From Entonaema liquescens (Eukaryota; Ascomycota; Sordariomycetes; Xylariales; Xylariaceae), in contig CADCSX010000025.1 of the NCBI GenBank assembly GCA_902805475.1, forward strand, positions 62,001 to 126,000: a DNA stretch of 64,000 bases, written 5' to 3'. Positions within the stretch are counted from its first letter, which is position 1; each line of letters opens with the position of its first letter. The notes under the pieces are model-generated. The model was given only the letters and a program-made list of their open reading frames with translations, made no database searches and had not been told where the DNA came from. Positions 1 to 11,436 of this stretch are shown in pieces. Position numbers and translations under genes: made by a program.

Positions 1-361
1 CATAGCCCCAGGAGGGGCTTAAAGTCTTGGGGGCGGATCCACCGGTTGGACTATCACATTCAGTTGCATTGTCCAAGGTGCAAGTATCCGTAAGTGGCTT
101 GTTCCTCCTCTAGCGGAATACCCGATCAACTCGTTTGTGGAACCGGGAACAGCCGAGATGGAGTAGCTGAGATTATAGAATTCTCGAACGAGATTACATA
201 ACGCTTAATTGATGGGACTCAAGAAGACGATCAAAGAGAGGCTTAAAGACGGCTTAAAAGGTCTGAAATGTCCTGATAATTCGCGGTAGCTGAATTATAG
301 TTTATCAAGAACACTTGGATATTTCATGCACATACAGTAGTACTAGCTTATTAAATCATCC
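1..361. other. Intergenic left edge
   Basis: No gene is seen. This is the upstream region of the monooxygenase gene that starts at 362; no clear promoter element could be identified. Confidence 0.5.
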
Positions 362-2552
362 ATGATGGCTGGATCAAACGGAGAGCCCGGTAACCCCTCA
401 ACGTACCTATTACACATCGACTACCTCATCGTGGGAACCGGACCCGCGGGTGGCTCATTGGCAGCCTTTATGGCTTCATATGGTAAGAATAAGTAAAAAT
501 TTGGGCTTCATGCTTTCCTTATCATGAGAAATATCAGCATCTAACACGAGTGTTTTCTCAGGGATGAAAGGTCTCATTGTGAGTCAGGACCCGAGCAATG
601 CTGATACACCAAGAGCTCACATTACGAACATGGCTGCGCTGGGTGAGATCTCCCAAACTCTGAAAAGCTTGAAACCAAACCTAATTCAAGGGTAGACTGT
701 CTCCGGGATATCGGGGTCGACAAGGAATGCTACAAGGTGGGAACTCAAAATGACTCTATGGTACATACTCGTTGGTCTAACACTATGGCTGGCTTGGAAT
801 ATGGTCGCATATATTCCTGGGGGAATGATCCGAGGAGAAAGGTATGTTTTAATCGACAAAGTGAGTCCATTTTGCCAACCTTCAACGAGTCTAACATTTA
901 TCGCCGTGAAGGGGGACTACGAGCTCGCCAGTCCGTCCCAGATGTTGGATCTGCCTCAGACCTTACTGGAGCCGTTTTTGACGCGATACGCGACACTTAA
1001 CGGCTTTAAGTGCCGATGGGACACGGAGCTAGTAACGTTTGAGCAGGACGAAAACGGTGTAACTACAACATTGTTGGACAAGCTCTCTAACACCACGTTC
1101 CAAGTTCGCTCCAAGTACTTGTTTGGTGCCGACGGGGCACGAAGCAAGATCGTTCAACAGGCACAGATCCCTTTGATACGGCGACCAAGTCAAGGGTTTG
1201 CCATAAACTTGCTGTTCCGTGCAGACCTATCTCACCTTATGGAGAATCGTAAAGGCAACATTCACTGGATCCTGCAACCCGACCGTGAGACTCCTGAATG
1301 GGGCTGGATCGGGTGTATGAGGATGGTCAAACCGTGGTATGAATGGTTGTGCGTCGTATTCCCTGCTCCAAATGCACCGAGGGAGGTAAGATCTAATGAA
1401 GAATACTTGCAACGTATTCGTGACTTGATCGGGGACAACTCAGTAGAGGTTAAGCTGTTGGGCGTGTCTACATGGGCTATAAACGAGACAGCCGCGGAGT
1501 ACTATTCAAACGGTAATGTGTTAGTACAGCTTCATCTTTTCAACTACCCCTTTAGTGAGGCCCCACTGACGAAAACTCGAAACTAAACAGGTTCTGTTTG
1601 GGTGATGCGGTACACCGGCACCCGCCGAATCATGGGCTGGGATCCAATACTTGTATTCAAGATGCACATAATCTCGCTTGGAAAATCAACTACGTCGATA
1701 AAGGTAAACGACAAAAGAATAACCCCCAGTAGGGAGCACCCCGCTAACAAGATATTTATTGTATAGGCCTCGCGGGAAAAGAACTCCTAGAGACTTACAG
1801 CATAGAGCGTCAACCAGTAGGACTGGACGTGGTTACACAGTAGGTTTATGCGAAATCAAAGCTCAATGAAAAACCATGTATACTTACAATAGATTAGGGC
1901 AAACGCATCTCTCAGGAACCACAAGAATATTTGGGAAGCCCTCGGCAACATGGAGCCTACGGTGGAAGCTCGCATAAAAGTTCATAACGAGATCTATGCC
2001 GACTCACCTGAGGGCAGTGCTCGGCGCCAAAGGCTGACGAAGGCATTCCGGACAATTGATATAGAGGAGCACGGTCTCGGGATCGAGATGAATCAGCGCT
2101 ACATCTCGTCGGCGGCCTACCAAGCCGACCAAGGCGCGACGCCGGCGTTTACCAGGGATCCTCTGCGGCACTATCATCCCACCACGTACCCCGGGGCGCG
2201 TCTACCGCATGCTTGGTTGGGAAATCACATCCCGTCCAAGTATATTTCTACTATCGATCTGGCCGGAAAGGGCCAGTTTACACTCTTCACGGGTATCGGT
2301 GGTCAAAATTGGAAGACGACGGCAGAGCAGCTCTCTTCCGAATTAGGGGTGCCGATTAAGACCTATTCTATTGGCTATGGCCAGGATTATAAGGACATAT
2401 ATCTCGACTGGGAAGGGATAAGAGGCGTGGAAGAGTCTGGCTGTGTTCTTGTAAGGCCGGACTACTTCGTGGCGTGGAGGAGTCCAAAGTGGGAGGAAGA
2501 CTCGCCTTCGAAATTGAAGCAGGTGTTGAAATCTGTGTTGTCGCTTCATTGA
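362..2552 (+). CDS. FAD-dependent aromatic hydroxylase (phenol 2-monooxygenase family)
   Basis: Predicted to hydroxylate a phenolic ring using FAD, NAD(P)H and O2. Exons: 362-482, 562-642, 696-841, 912-1519, 1591-1703, 1767-1839, 1898-2552; joined they give exactly 598 codons plus stop. The N-terminus has the FAD dinucleotide motif GTGPAGG (about residues 23-29), followed by the family signature around TPRAHITNMAAL. A DGARSK motif (from about 1132) and a second FAD motif, GDAVHRHPPNHGLG (about 1599-1640), are present. The last exon carries the thioredoxin-like C-terminal domain of this family (TGIGGQNW near 2297). The fifth exon boundary uses a less common donor, GTTAGT at 1520. ATG at 362 is followed at once by a second ATG, so either could be used. 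It heads a group of aromatic-catabolism-like genes; the real substrate is unknown. Known fungal relatives act on phenol, resorcinol or salicylate-like compounds. Confidence 0.88.
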
Positions 2553-3054
2553 TAGCTTATACGTAGCTACTACTATGTATTTCTGATACTTATTAACAAA
2601 TAACTCAGTTATCTCCGATATACCCCTGAAGAACTGCTGTAGAATTAGTTGGGGACTTAGGTATGCCCCCCACCACGGCAATTTACCCCGCCCCTTTTCT
2701 ACCTCCATGTAGGTACGTAAAGGTATACGATGTACACAGTTCTCTGACTGTTTATTTAAGATGAATTTAGATATGATAGTCATTATTCAGCCAAGCTAAA
2801 GAGAACTTAGATATAGTATGAATGGATTCTATCTGTTAACCCCGAAATATGGGGGATCAACGAAACTTGTTTTGGGAGGCATCCTATATCAAACGCTATA
2901 CTAGTTATCTATAAGCAACTAACTACTGCAAGAATGGCTTAATGTTTGGCTGGTTTGGAGGTCATAGGGGTTCATTCATCTGTCTAGTATATTGTAGCTT
3001 GAGTTTGACTAAAATCTCAAACATTGCCTAGGTACATGATCAAATTCGGGTGAC
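2553..3054. other. Intergenic, convergent 3' ends
   Basis: This is the space between the 3' end of the monooxygenase and the 3' end of the cupin gene on the other strand. It is AT-rich and no gene was found; the frame at 2343-2783 on the minus strand overlaps the monooxygenase and looks like chance. Confidence 0.5.
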
Positions 3055-3597
3055 TTAATCAATACCTCCCTCATCCTCTTCTAATGTCTTTCCTCCTACA
3101 ACTACCTTCTCCGCCGACTGTAGAACATATAACATTCTAGCCCAACTGTCCTTACTTGTATTATGCCACGCGTGGTTCGTCCCACGTTGCACGGCTATAT
3201 CACCTCTCTTCAGCAACCGAGTCTCGCCTGAGTCCAACACCAGCTCGACTTCCCCCTCTAACACAACGCCAAAGTCGCATGATGGGGTACGGTGCATTGG
3301 CGATGTATAGTCGGGAGGAAAGTCAACCGACCGACATGCCGTTCCGCCTGGGATAGTGATGGCTGGCACATTTGTCAGGTAGTTTTGGTATGTTTTTATA
3401 TCCTTGCCGTCAGCCATTGACACAGGGAAGCCCTCTGTTGCGTACAATAGACTAAATAGCATGTCGCCGCCCAGAACCTGGCGAACTGGAGCTTGCTCTG
3501 GTATGACATCGCTAAACGTTGCTTTTCCAGAGTCGTCATGTGTAGTGATGAACCTCGACTGTGCGCGAAGACTATTAGAGGGGTATGTAGACGACAT
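3055..3597 (-). CDS. Small cupin-domain protein
   Basis: Single-exon gene of 180 aa. The C-terminal half is one conserved cupin barrel: cupin motif 1 reads MHRTPSCDFGVVLEGE and motif 2 reads GDIAVQRGTNHAWHN. In motif 1 the usual His-x-His is replaced by His-x-Thr, while the Glu-like position is Asp and motif 2 keeps a His, so metal binding may be altered. Such stand-alone cupins are common in fungal catabolic and secondary-metabolite clusters and may act as small dioxygenases, isomerases or decarboxylases; the exact reaction cannot be read from sequence. It lies between the aromatic hydroxylase and the S15 hydrolase, on the same strand as the latter, with 218 bp between them. Confidence 0.8.
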   Translation of the reverse strand: MSSTYPSNSLRAQSRFITTHDDSGKATFSDVIPEQAPVRQVLGGDMLFSLLYATEGFPVSMADGKDIKTYQNYLTNVPAITIPGGTACRSVDFPPDYTSPMHRTPSCDFGVVLEGEVELVLDSGETRLLKRGDIAVQRGTNHAWHNTSKDSWARMLYVLQSAEKVVVGGKTLEEDEGGID

Positions 3598-3815
3598 GAT
3601 GAAGAGTATTATGGGTAGCTTCTTCAGATTTCAATAGAGATAACGGACATATGCTAGTAGGAATTATTTATCTTAAGTAAGGGGTAAATAGGGAAGCTCT
3701 AGATATATACTATTGCTTCTGATAGGCTTGGCAACACCGGCACAACATAGCAGCGCATTTAAACACGACATCAATTCATCTCCATAGAGTCGCTACCTAG
3801 TAAACTATACCATAT

Positions 3816-5735
3816 TCACAATGCGGGGATGAGGGGAAGCATGATCCAGTTGTCTCGCTCGGGGCCAAAGTGAATAGTGTTGAGCCCCTCTAGGCGATCC
3901 CGCGGCCGATCCAGCTCGGAATTATGCTCGAACAACCCCGCCCCTTGCGTATCTCCCGACGATATCTCCAGCACCAGCCGATCGCCCTTGCTGAGGACTA
4001 CATTGGTCGGCCAAACCTCCACATCCACCGCGTACACTACGCCACTCTCCACGGGCTGCACCTCCGTCGAGCGATATTCCCGATAGGGGCGCCAAGCCTG
4101 ATGCCGAGGGTGGCTGTCGGCTACCTTTCTGAGACTGACTCGCAGCCAGCCCTTGGTCACGGGAACCGGGTCGCCTACGGTACCTGTGTAGTAAATTTCC
4201 TCTCCCTGCGCGTCAAGATGGCGCAAGGTAACGAAGAGATCTATCTCTGAGGGGTTGGTTTCTTTCTCCGATAGGCTTGATGCTGATACATTTAGATGGA
4301 CTACGACGTGGCCTGTAAACTCAGTCTCATCGGCAAAGGGTGCTGTAGTAAACTGAACTGTCTGGGGGTCTTTCAGGCTCCCTGGTGCTCTGTAGGAGAC
4401 CGAGGTCTCAGGAGTATCAGAAGATGAATAGCTTGTGGCTTCGCTCAGCTGCATATCTGGAGTGAGAAAGTATTTCTTGTACTCAGTCCGAGGTATCGGC
4501 CATTGTTCTTCGTATCGAAAAGGGTACTGCTTCTCGGCTTCCGCATTGTTGTAACCGACGTTACCTTTTCGTAGGGCTAAGCCGACTTTAGGGGCAGTAC
4601 CGGTGGACCATCCATCCGTGTCGTGTCCCTTGAGGAATGCGTCCAAAAAGCCTTTCTGCAGGTCGACGTTTTCTTTTGAGTAGAACGGCAAGTCGTGGCG
4701 CCCAGTGATAAGTCTTAGATATTTGTACTTTGAGCCTGCATTGAGATAGCCTTCTATGTTTCCGCGTAGGTGTAGTAGGATGCCCCCCCAGTTTCCAACT
4801 GAAAGGACAGGCACTTTAATGTCGTTCATATCATAGTCCTTAGAGGCATAATACTCTTCGTCTAAAAAGCGATGAGCCGCATTATCCTCATTTTGGTCCC
4901 GACGATTAGCACGCAGCTCCTCTTCAGACAAGTCTCCTTCAATCGTATCATAACCCCATTTTCGAGCGGCTCTTCCTGGGCGTCCGTACTGATTTGTCAC
5001 GACCTGAGGGAGCAATTAGAAACGGACTCGGGGCTAATAGTACTTCTCCTGGACGTTGACTGACCTGTCTGTTCCACCAAAAGCTAATGAAAGTATTGGA
5101 AAGGATACCTCCGTGCCTACAACGGTCCCGATAGTAGTCTGACATGCCTTCCCAAGGGATAATACATGCAAGTCCTTTAGGTTGGCGGGCCGCCACTCTC
5201 CACTGACTTCCCGCGTAATAGCTTACGCCCAACAAGCCGACCTTGCCGGATGACCACGGCTGAGACGCTGCCCACTCGATAACGTCAAAGAACGCCTCAC
5301 TTGTGCCGCAAGACATGGTGTCAAGTACCCCGGGAGATTGTCCGGTGCCGCGTTCATCTGCTCTGACGACAGCGTAGCCGTTCCTAGTCCAGAACCCAGG
5401 GTCAGGGGTCTCCCAAGCAGAATGCGGCGAGTGATGTTCTTCAGGAACCTCCGCGAATGAGGCGGAATGGAATCTAAAATGCAAACGTGAGAAACACCTG
5501 AAGAAGTCAAAAGGGGATCTCTAATCACTTACACACTATAATGGATGTCTTTCCCGTAAGGACCATAGGTTACCAATACGGGACTTTTGCCGGGCTCGTT
5601 TTTAGGACGGTAGACGTTACATCTCACCAGGCCTTTACCGTCTTTCAAAGGCACGGAGACATTCTCTTCGTAAATGTAGTCGAACGACACCCGGTCCTCC
5701 TTTCGGAGGTCTTCATATTCTTTTGACATCTTCAC
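3816..5735 (-). CDS. S15/CocE-NonD family hydrolase (X-Pro dipeptidyl-peptidase fold)
   Basis: Serine hydrolase of the CocE/NonD type. Exons on the minus strand: 5533-5735, 5065-5473 and 3816-5003; joined they give exactly 599 aa. The nucleophile elbow reads GVSYYA with Ser at about residue 152, and an ADERGTGQSPG strand precedes it, as in the family. The middle carries a GRHDLPFYS segment and the C-terminal ~220 aa form the jelly-roll domain of the S15 family (KGDRLVLEISS close to the end). Family members cleave esters or amides of bulky or aromatic acids. In this neighbourhood it may release an aromatic substrate or process a ring-fission product, which is inference. Start chosen at the ATG at 5735; a second Met is two codons later. 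Confidence 0.88.
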
Positions 5736-6420
5736 CGGGGCGGTTGAGCTATGCTTTTACAGCTGATCAGTGTGGCTGGCGGGCCTTAGGAACTTGATGA
5801 TACGCTTCAGCTCGTAATGTAGCTACTTATTTGCTCTAAATTTATCTCCAGTAGAGTATTTAATAGTCTTAAGTCTCAATGGTGGCGTTGGTAGTGATAG
5901 GCAGACTGTTTCGCAAATTCCCGTGCAATACACGATGGTTTGAGATGAGATGGAATGCGTCACTCAGCGGAGGGGCCTCCACTCGGCAATTTACTTACGA
6001 TTTATGCGGCGCCGTAATTCGATTGGATTATGCACGACAGGCTTCCGAGTTTGTGATATCTTATTAACTCTCCCCGAAGCTTTGATTTCATCGGGTCTTA
6101 GAAGTGAACAACTAAAGTTTTTCTATCAGTCACCAATCTTTTTTGTTTTTCCAACCTCAGTGCTACCTACCTCCCCAACAACTAAATATTCACAACAACT
6201 CGCATAGCAATGGCTCCGTAGACAGAGAGATGGAAGTGCTTCAACTCTAACTGATTCTTTCGTATTAATAAGTGCTATAGGGGTGGGCGATATTCTATCT
6301 TATTCCTTCCAAAAGACAAGTCCTTTCTAACAGCGAAATGTGCAGAAGGATGGCAGATAACCCTCTCCTGTCGTACTTTTAATTCTTTAATCCGAGCTCT
6401 TATCCCTCATATTGCCCATC
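5736..6420. other. Intergenic, upstream of S15 hydrolase
   Basis: Gene-free stretch between the start of the S15 hydrolase and the stop of the transcription factor. Short frames at 5879-6207 have no recognisable content. It should hold the S15 promoter; no specific site could be assigned. Confidence 0.45.
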
Positions 6421-8712
6421 CTAAGTTCCATTAGGGAGAAGTTCACAAAGAGCCGTTCCTAGGAGATTAGCGACGGGAACTTTCAACTTGAATAAAAGTT
6501 GCGAACCGGTCTCTATTGCGGAGGTACTGCTAACTGAGCTAGGTTGCCGCCCTTCTAATATCATCTCCCCCCACCATATCACTAACGTCGCGAAGTAAAT
6601 ACAGAGCGGTAGATGAGGCGCCTCCGAAATTTGAGGTCTATCCTTTTCGGACAATGTATAACGACGAGGTGTTGAAATTGCTTCCTGTGCAATACAGAGA
6701 GTCGCATTTGCGTGCCACTGAGCTGCATTAAAGTGATGACTATCCCGCCATGCTCGGACCGAGTCCAGAGCATCTCCTTGGTAGGGACTCGGGTCTTGAG
6801 AAGCTGCCTGAGTGAGACGTTGGAGCTTGTTTAGGTTCGAATGGAGTGACACCTGTGTGAGGTGGTATAATAACATCCGTGGTGCTTCGAGGTGGGACGA
6901 AGGGTCTGTCTCTGCTTTTGCTCGAATCCATCGGTTCAGCGCGAGTTCAACGAACTCGAGTCTCCACAGAGGAGGATGAGGAGAGTTCTCAGTGTTTTGA
7001 GGACTCACCATCCAGCTATAGCATATGATATTTGCGAGACAACTCATATCTGTAGCCTGCATATCAAGTAGATTGCCGTCACCGGGGATAGATATTAACC
7101 CACCGGTGGGAAGAGCCCGGGACCCTAGAGATTCACAAACCACGTTTAAGCCGAGTTGATTTTCTTCCATAAATGACGGAGGTATCTGTAATAACAATAC
7201 CCTGTAACAGTCAAGAATACGCACTGCTTCTAAGAGTAGTCCGGCTTGTCGACGTTGGTACAGGGGGGCATTACGCGGCAAAGAGTTGATACAAGAACCA
7301 GCTGCATGTAGTTTACTCGCGTGAAAGACTTCAATGAACTCATAGGCTCGTTTGTTACCACTGCATAATTCGTATATCTCGAGTAAGATGAATGTCTTAG
7401 CAATATTCATTGACGTGTTAAACTCAACAGGGACCTCTGATAGTAAATATTGCTCAAGAAGTAGTCTCCTGGAATCGTTGAATAACATCTTCGCAACCTT
7501 GATACTATCAAACGCGGTACAATAGAGGCCACCAATGGCAGCCATAGCGAGGCAGAGTTCTACCGGGGTATCATTGTCGGCTTTAAAATCAGAGAATATA
7601 GCAAAAGTGCTCGAGATATGTGTTTTAGAAAGATTTAGAAGAACGTTCATGACATCTTTGTCATAGACGTAGAGCTGTGGTGGGACGGAATACCAGGCTC
7701 GTTTCTGTTCTTCCCGAGTAGGAGACGTTGCTCGGGATCGCCGTTGAAAGTGTTCTTTCATCATCTCAAAAGCACCATCCATAGAAGGATTAGAGTCAAT
7801 GTTGAGCTCCGAGGAGTCAAATTGCCATGTTTCATCTGCTGCAGAGAACTCATTAAGGTCATCCAGCCAGTTTCCTAGGTCCTAGTCAAAAATGTTAGTG
7901 GGAGTCAGGGTGCCAGGGGGATTTATGACTAACGATCTGAGGAAACACATTATCCATTATATCTGTATCATCGTAGATTGGGTCGACCGGTGTAGATACA
8001 CTCGGGAATGGGGCTTGGATTGAAAATCTTCCAGTTGTTTCTGGTGTCCTCCACTGTCTCACCTCTAGCGGCGCAAGATCTGTAGTCATCGCATATGTGC
8101 TGCTATCCCTTGTGTCCGGTACGCAGATTGCAGGAATATCGGGCATAAGACTGGATTGGACTAAGGGTGGCTCCGGGATATTCGGTGCCCAAGGCTGGGG
8201 TACCGGAGGTACGCCGGAATTCTCTACTCCTTTATTAAGGATCGTGTCTTCGGTTGGAGAGATGAGGCTAGGATTGCGAGGTCTACCGGGCGGCCTACTC
8301 GAGCTTGATACGGTGCAAGGCAACATCTTGACACGACACGCGTCACAGGGCCGGGCATTGTTGCATTTTAGTTTTCGCTTTCGACATTGATCGCATGCTA
8401 ATCTCGAACGCTCCCCCCCTTTAGGCTTACGCCTCTCGACTGGAGGTAGGGGGAGAGGCCCCGAAGACTCCGAAGGCGATACGTTCTCCGGATGAATCTT
8501 CTTTAAATGCTTCGCCCTGACATCGGCGCGATGAAATCCGATTTTACAATGAGGACAGCGAAATGGCCGCTCACCTGTGTCTATCCACAGCCACGAGTGT
8601 CAGCGAGAGAGCCCTGAGGGACTACTATACACATCAACTCACGGGTTCTGTGATGTCTAATAAGATGTTCGTTTCGCGCAAAGGAACGCCCACAGATATC
8701 ACACTGTGCCAT
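6421..8712 (-). CDS. Transcription factor with two C2H2 fingers plus a Zn2Cys6 cluster
   Basis: Predicted nuclear regulator. Exons: 8643-8712, 7934-8580, 6421-7881 (725 aa, frames close exactly). Finger 1 (residues 4-20) is CDIC...HLIRHH; intron 1 falls just before the HTGERPF linker; finger 2 (residues 32-53) is CPHC...HLKKIH. A textbook Zn2Cys6 cluster follows at residues 86-112 with spacing C-x2-C-x6-C-x5-C-x2-C-x6-C. The remainder is a Pro/Ser-rich linker and a helical fungal-specific transcription factor domain (PF04082 type). This tandem C2H2-C2H2-Zn2Cys6 arrangement is a recognised but minor class in filamentous fungi. Its position inside the aromatic-catabolism group suggests a pathway-specific activator. 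It is divergent from the decayed regulator at 9617. Confidence 0.9.
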
Positions 8713-9616
8713 TGCTAACGTGGATTGAGACGGGTCAACCTTATAAACATGTATATGATATTTATCCTATACACAGCAACATGCTTTTCCAGGTGGTTCC
8801 TAGAAGGTTTCCTACCTAGTTAACAAAAGACTTAGATGAAAGTTCAAAAACCCGGGAACTAAATCTAAAACCATAACCGGAAACAGAGAGTATAAACAGG
8901 CGTTATCTCCGCGAACATTTTATACAAGGATTGCCATTAGCTCCACTACACTTATCCCAAAAGTGAGGCCACTCCGAGGTTTAACAGTTGCCAATGACAA
9001 CTTACTTACACTTTGACACTGAGTAGAAGTTAGTTTGGTAGAGACGCAGTAATTTATTATGGTTTGATATGTGGATAGTGTAAAGTTGTACCAATACTAT
9101 TTCACTATCCCTTGTACCTCGGGTTTTGCTCTCGGGGTTGAAGAAATCGGGTATCAGACAGCCCCATAGAAACAAGGCAGGATTAACACGTACTTTTACT
9201 CTTTACACTCGCACTTTATTGCCTACTTAATTTTTAAGCCACATTAACTAACCTCCGTTATTTCTCACTACGAGACAAGGATGTATTTCAAATTATTCGC
9301 ATGACGCTTTGACTATGATCTACGTAATCCTCGTGCGATATTACATAGTAGTATATATCGAACACGGCATTGATTTAACCTTAAAATACAACTAGGGTAA
9401 AAATCCTCTTAGGTCCAGCCTCTAAATATTCCTCAAGACCAATGAAATCTACCAAAGCTTCCCCGCGATTCTCCATATTTACTCCATCTCGGGTATTATG
9501 ATTTAGGTAAGCGAGCCTTACTCAGGGGTATCATAGTATAAGCCCCTTATTCTAGGTACGCCTTACTAGATGGAGACTACCCAGCTTCATGATTTCGTCA
9601 ACTTAAGTCGACAGCT
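8713..9616. other. Intergenic between divergent regulator genes
   Basis: About 900 bp with no open frame of note. It is the upstream region of the intact regulator (minus strand) and of the decayed regulator (plus strand). If the decayed gene once had a zinc-finger N-terminus it should have been here, but no C2H2 or Zn2Cys6 pattern was found. Confidence 0.5.
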
Positions 9617-11353
9617 TTGGAGATGGCAACACCTACCCAGAACTCAAGCTGGCCTGGAGAGCGCGATCCTTGCCACCAGGATGTTGTCTCCGCCAGTGAA
9701 CGTCCTGATCCCGCATTCCTATCCGACTTCAAGAGAACCTTACTAGCTAGTAGCGATGCTGTTGGAACCGAGGACCTATTCCATATGGATCTTAGGAGCC
9801 ATGTATATGTACATACCATACCCTATTATTGTTCATATGCCTATCCCTAACAGATACAGGAGACCACGACAGAGATGTATACGTATCCTGTAGCTTTGCT
9901 ATCACGCTTCCCGAGGTTACCCGCCGATGACCACTTAGTTGAATTGTCTCGGGCTTTTTCCAACGGTTGCTTAAACCATGTATTCTTCGGGCAACTCCCC
10001 GTGCCGACCGTAGCTCGGGAACTACTTGTCCCGCCCTTGCGTTTTGCGACAGCTTGTCTTGGTTCTGTCTGCAGTAGAGGTAATGCTGAAGACACTCGGT
10101 GTATCTATCAGGCAGGCGCTAGCCTCTGGCCAGTTATGGTAGAAGTCGATAATGGGCTAGCCCGATCAGTTGAGATGCTTTTAGCGGTAGGTAAATTGTT
10201 AACTACGAAGGGGTATTTGTTCACATGACCACAGGCGGTTTTGCTCATCCCATATGGTGTGCTAGCTTCTGAGGAGCCCCTTCAAAGAAGGTCAGCTCTA
10301 ATTATATCTTCTTCTTTGACAGTGAGGATGCCACTTGGAAATATTAGCCAACTAGACTAACTTCCCTCCTCAGATTGCTCGTCGCATGCAATTACATAAA
10401 CCAGGACGGTTAGATCCTACCATCCAGCAACGAATATTATCATATAGGTATGTCACTCGTGATTGCTAGTATATGTATCTGTGCGACTGATGGTAGTACT
10501 TGAGGGAAGCCCTATGCTATGGTTGATTTGGCTATGGGATGTTCTCCAAGCCCTCCATTCAAACACGTCATTGAACTTTTCACCTGACGAAATATCGACA
10601 AATATGCCTTCTTCGACAATTCCCTTCCAAGACACATACCGACACTTCCTACATAATTCTAGTGTAGGCAGCCAAGCTTTTCTCTTCGCCGCGGGACCTA
10701 ATTCTCGAGAGCAAGCGGTGCTTCTACTTCTCGCTATTCTTTCCGACTCTATTACCCTACGCCGATCCCTCGGAAGTGCTACCAACGTCATCAGTGCGGC
10801 TCCAATGACCTCGTATAAGCACGACCCCTTCGCCCCTTTTTCTGCCCACACGGAGCTAGAGCATATGCAAAATAGCCTTTCTAAAGCATTAGATCTATGG
10901 AACATTCATTTTGGTAGCACTTTGGGCCCAGATATCATAGCATTGTTCCATTATTGCAGACTCTACCTCTCCTGTCCCGAAATTCCGAGTCTTTCGCGAC
11001 TCGCCGAATATGATGGGCCACCAAACCAAAACTTCTCCCAAGCAAGCTCCACAGCCACCATGAACAATATAAATATATCGAACCAGTCACTCGATCATGC
11101 CTGGGCTTTACTAGATATCACTGCTACATGTCCAAAATTAGAAGGAACCCTATATCCAGCTTGGATGCCAATAGTCATATTTCATGCTGCCCTTGTGGTC
11201 TGGGCGAAGATCAACTTTAGCGCGGGAGGTGATAGGGATAAATATGGAAGTAGAAGGGTATTGTTAGCATTCAAGATGGAGCTTGAAACAATGCAATGGC
11301 CGTGTTGCACGAAGATGGCAGAAACTATACAAAGGTTAATGTCTAATAAGTGA
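9617..11353 (+). pseudogene. Decayed fungal transcription factor, DNA-binding domain missing
   Basis: Remains of a fungal-specific transcription factor domain gene. The frame 9617-9802 joins 9854-10185 through a plausible 51-bp intron (9803-9853) and encodes the conserved core with ELSRAF, NHVFFG and RFATACLGS. A further intron-like break follows at 10186. Coherent protein then needs several frame changes: a segment reading FFFDSEDATWKY ends in TAG near 10350, the next segment (IARRMQLHKPGRL, about 10375) is in another frame, and REALCYG near 10500-10522 continues as LIWLWDVLQALH only after a 1-nt shift. The C-terminal part (10530-11353) is open to its stop. No zinc finger is present upstream. 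I read it as a pseudogene; an unusual intron set is the alternative. Confidence 0.65.
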
Positions 11354-11436
11354 AGAGACAACATCAAATACTCTTCCACTTCCTCTATATCAAAATATAA
11401 GAATTACACTACACCACCGGATCAGAACCTCTCGAC

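Noticed and set aside
10453..10905. Minus-strand 150-aa frame
   Set aside because: It is the shadow of the decayed transcription factor on the plus strand.
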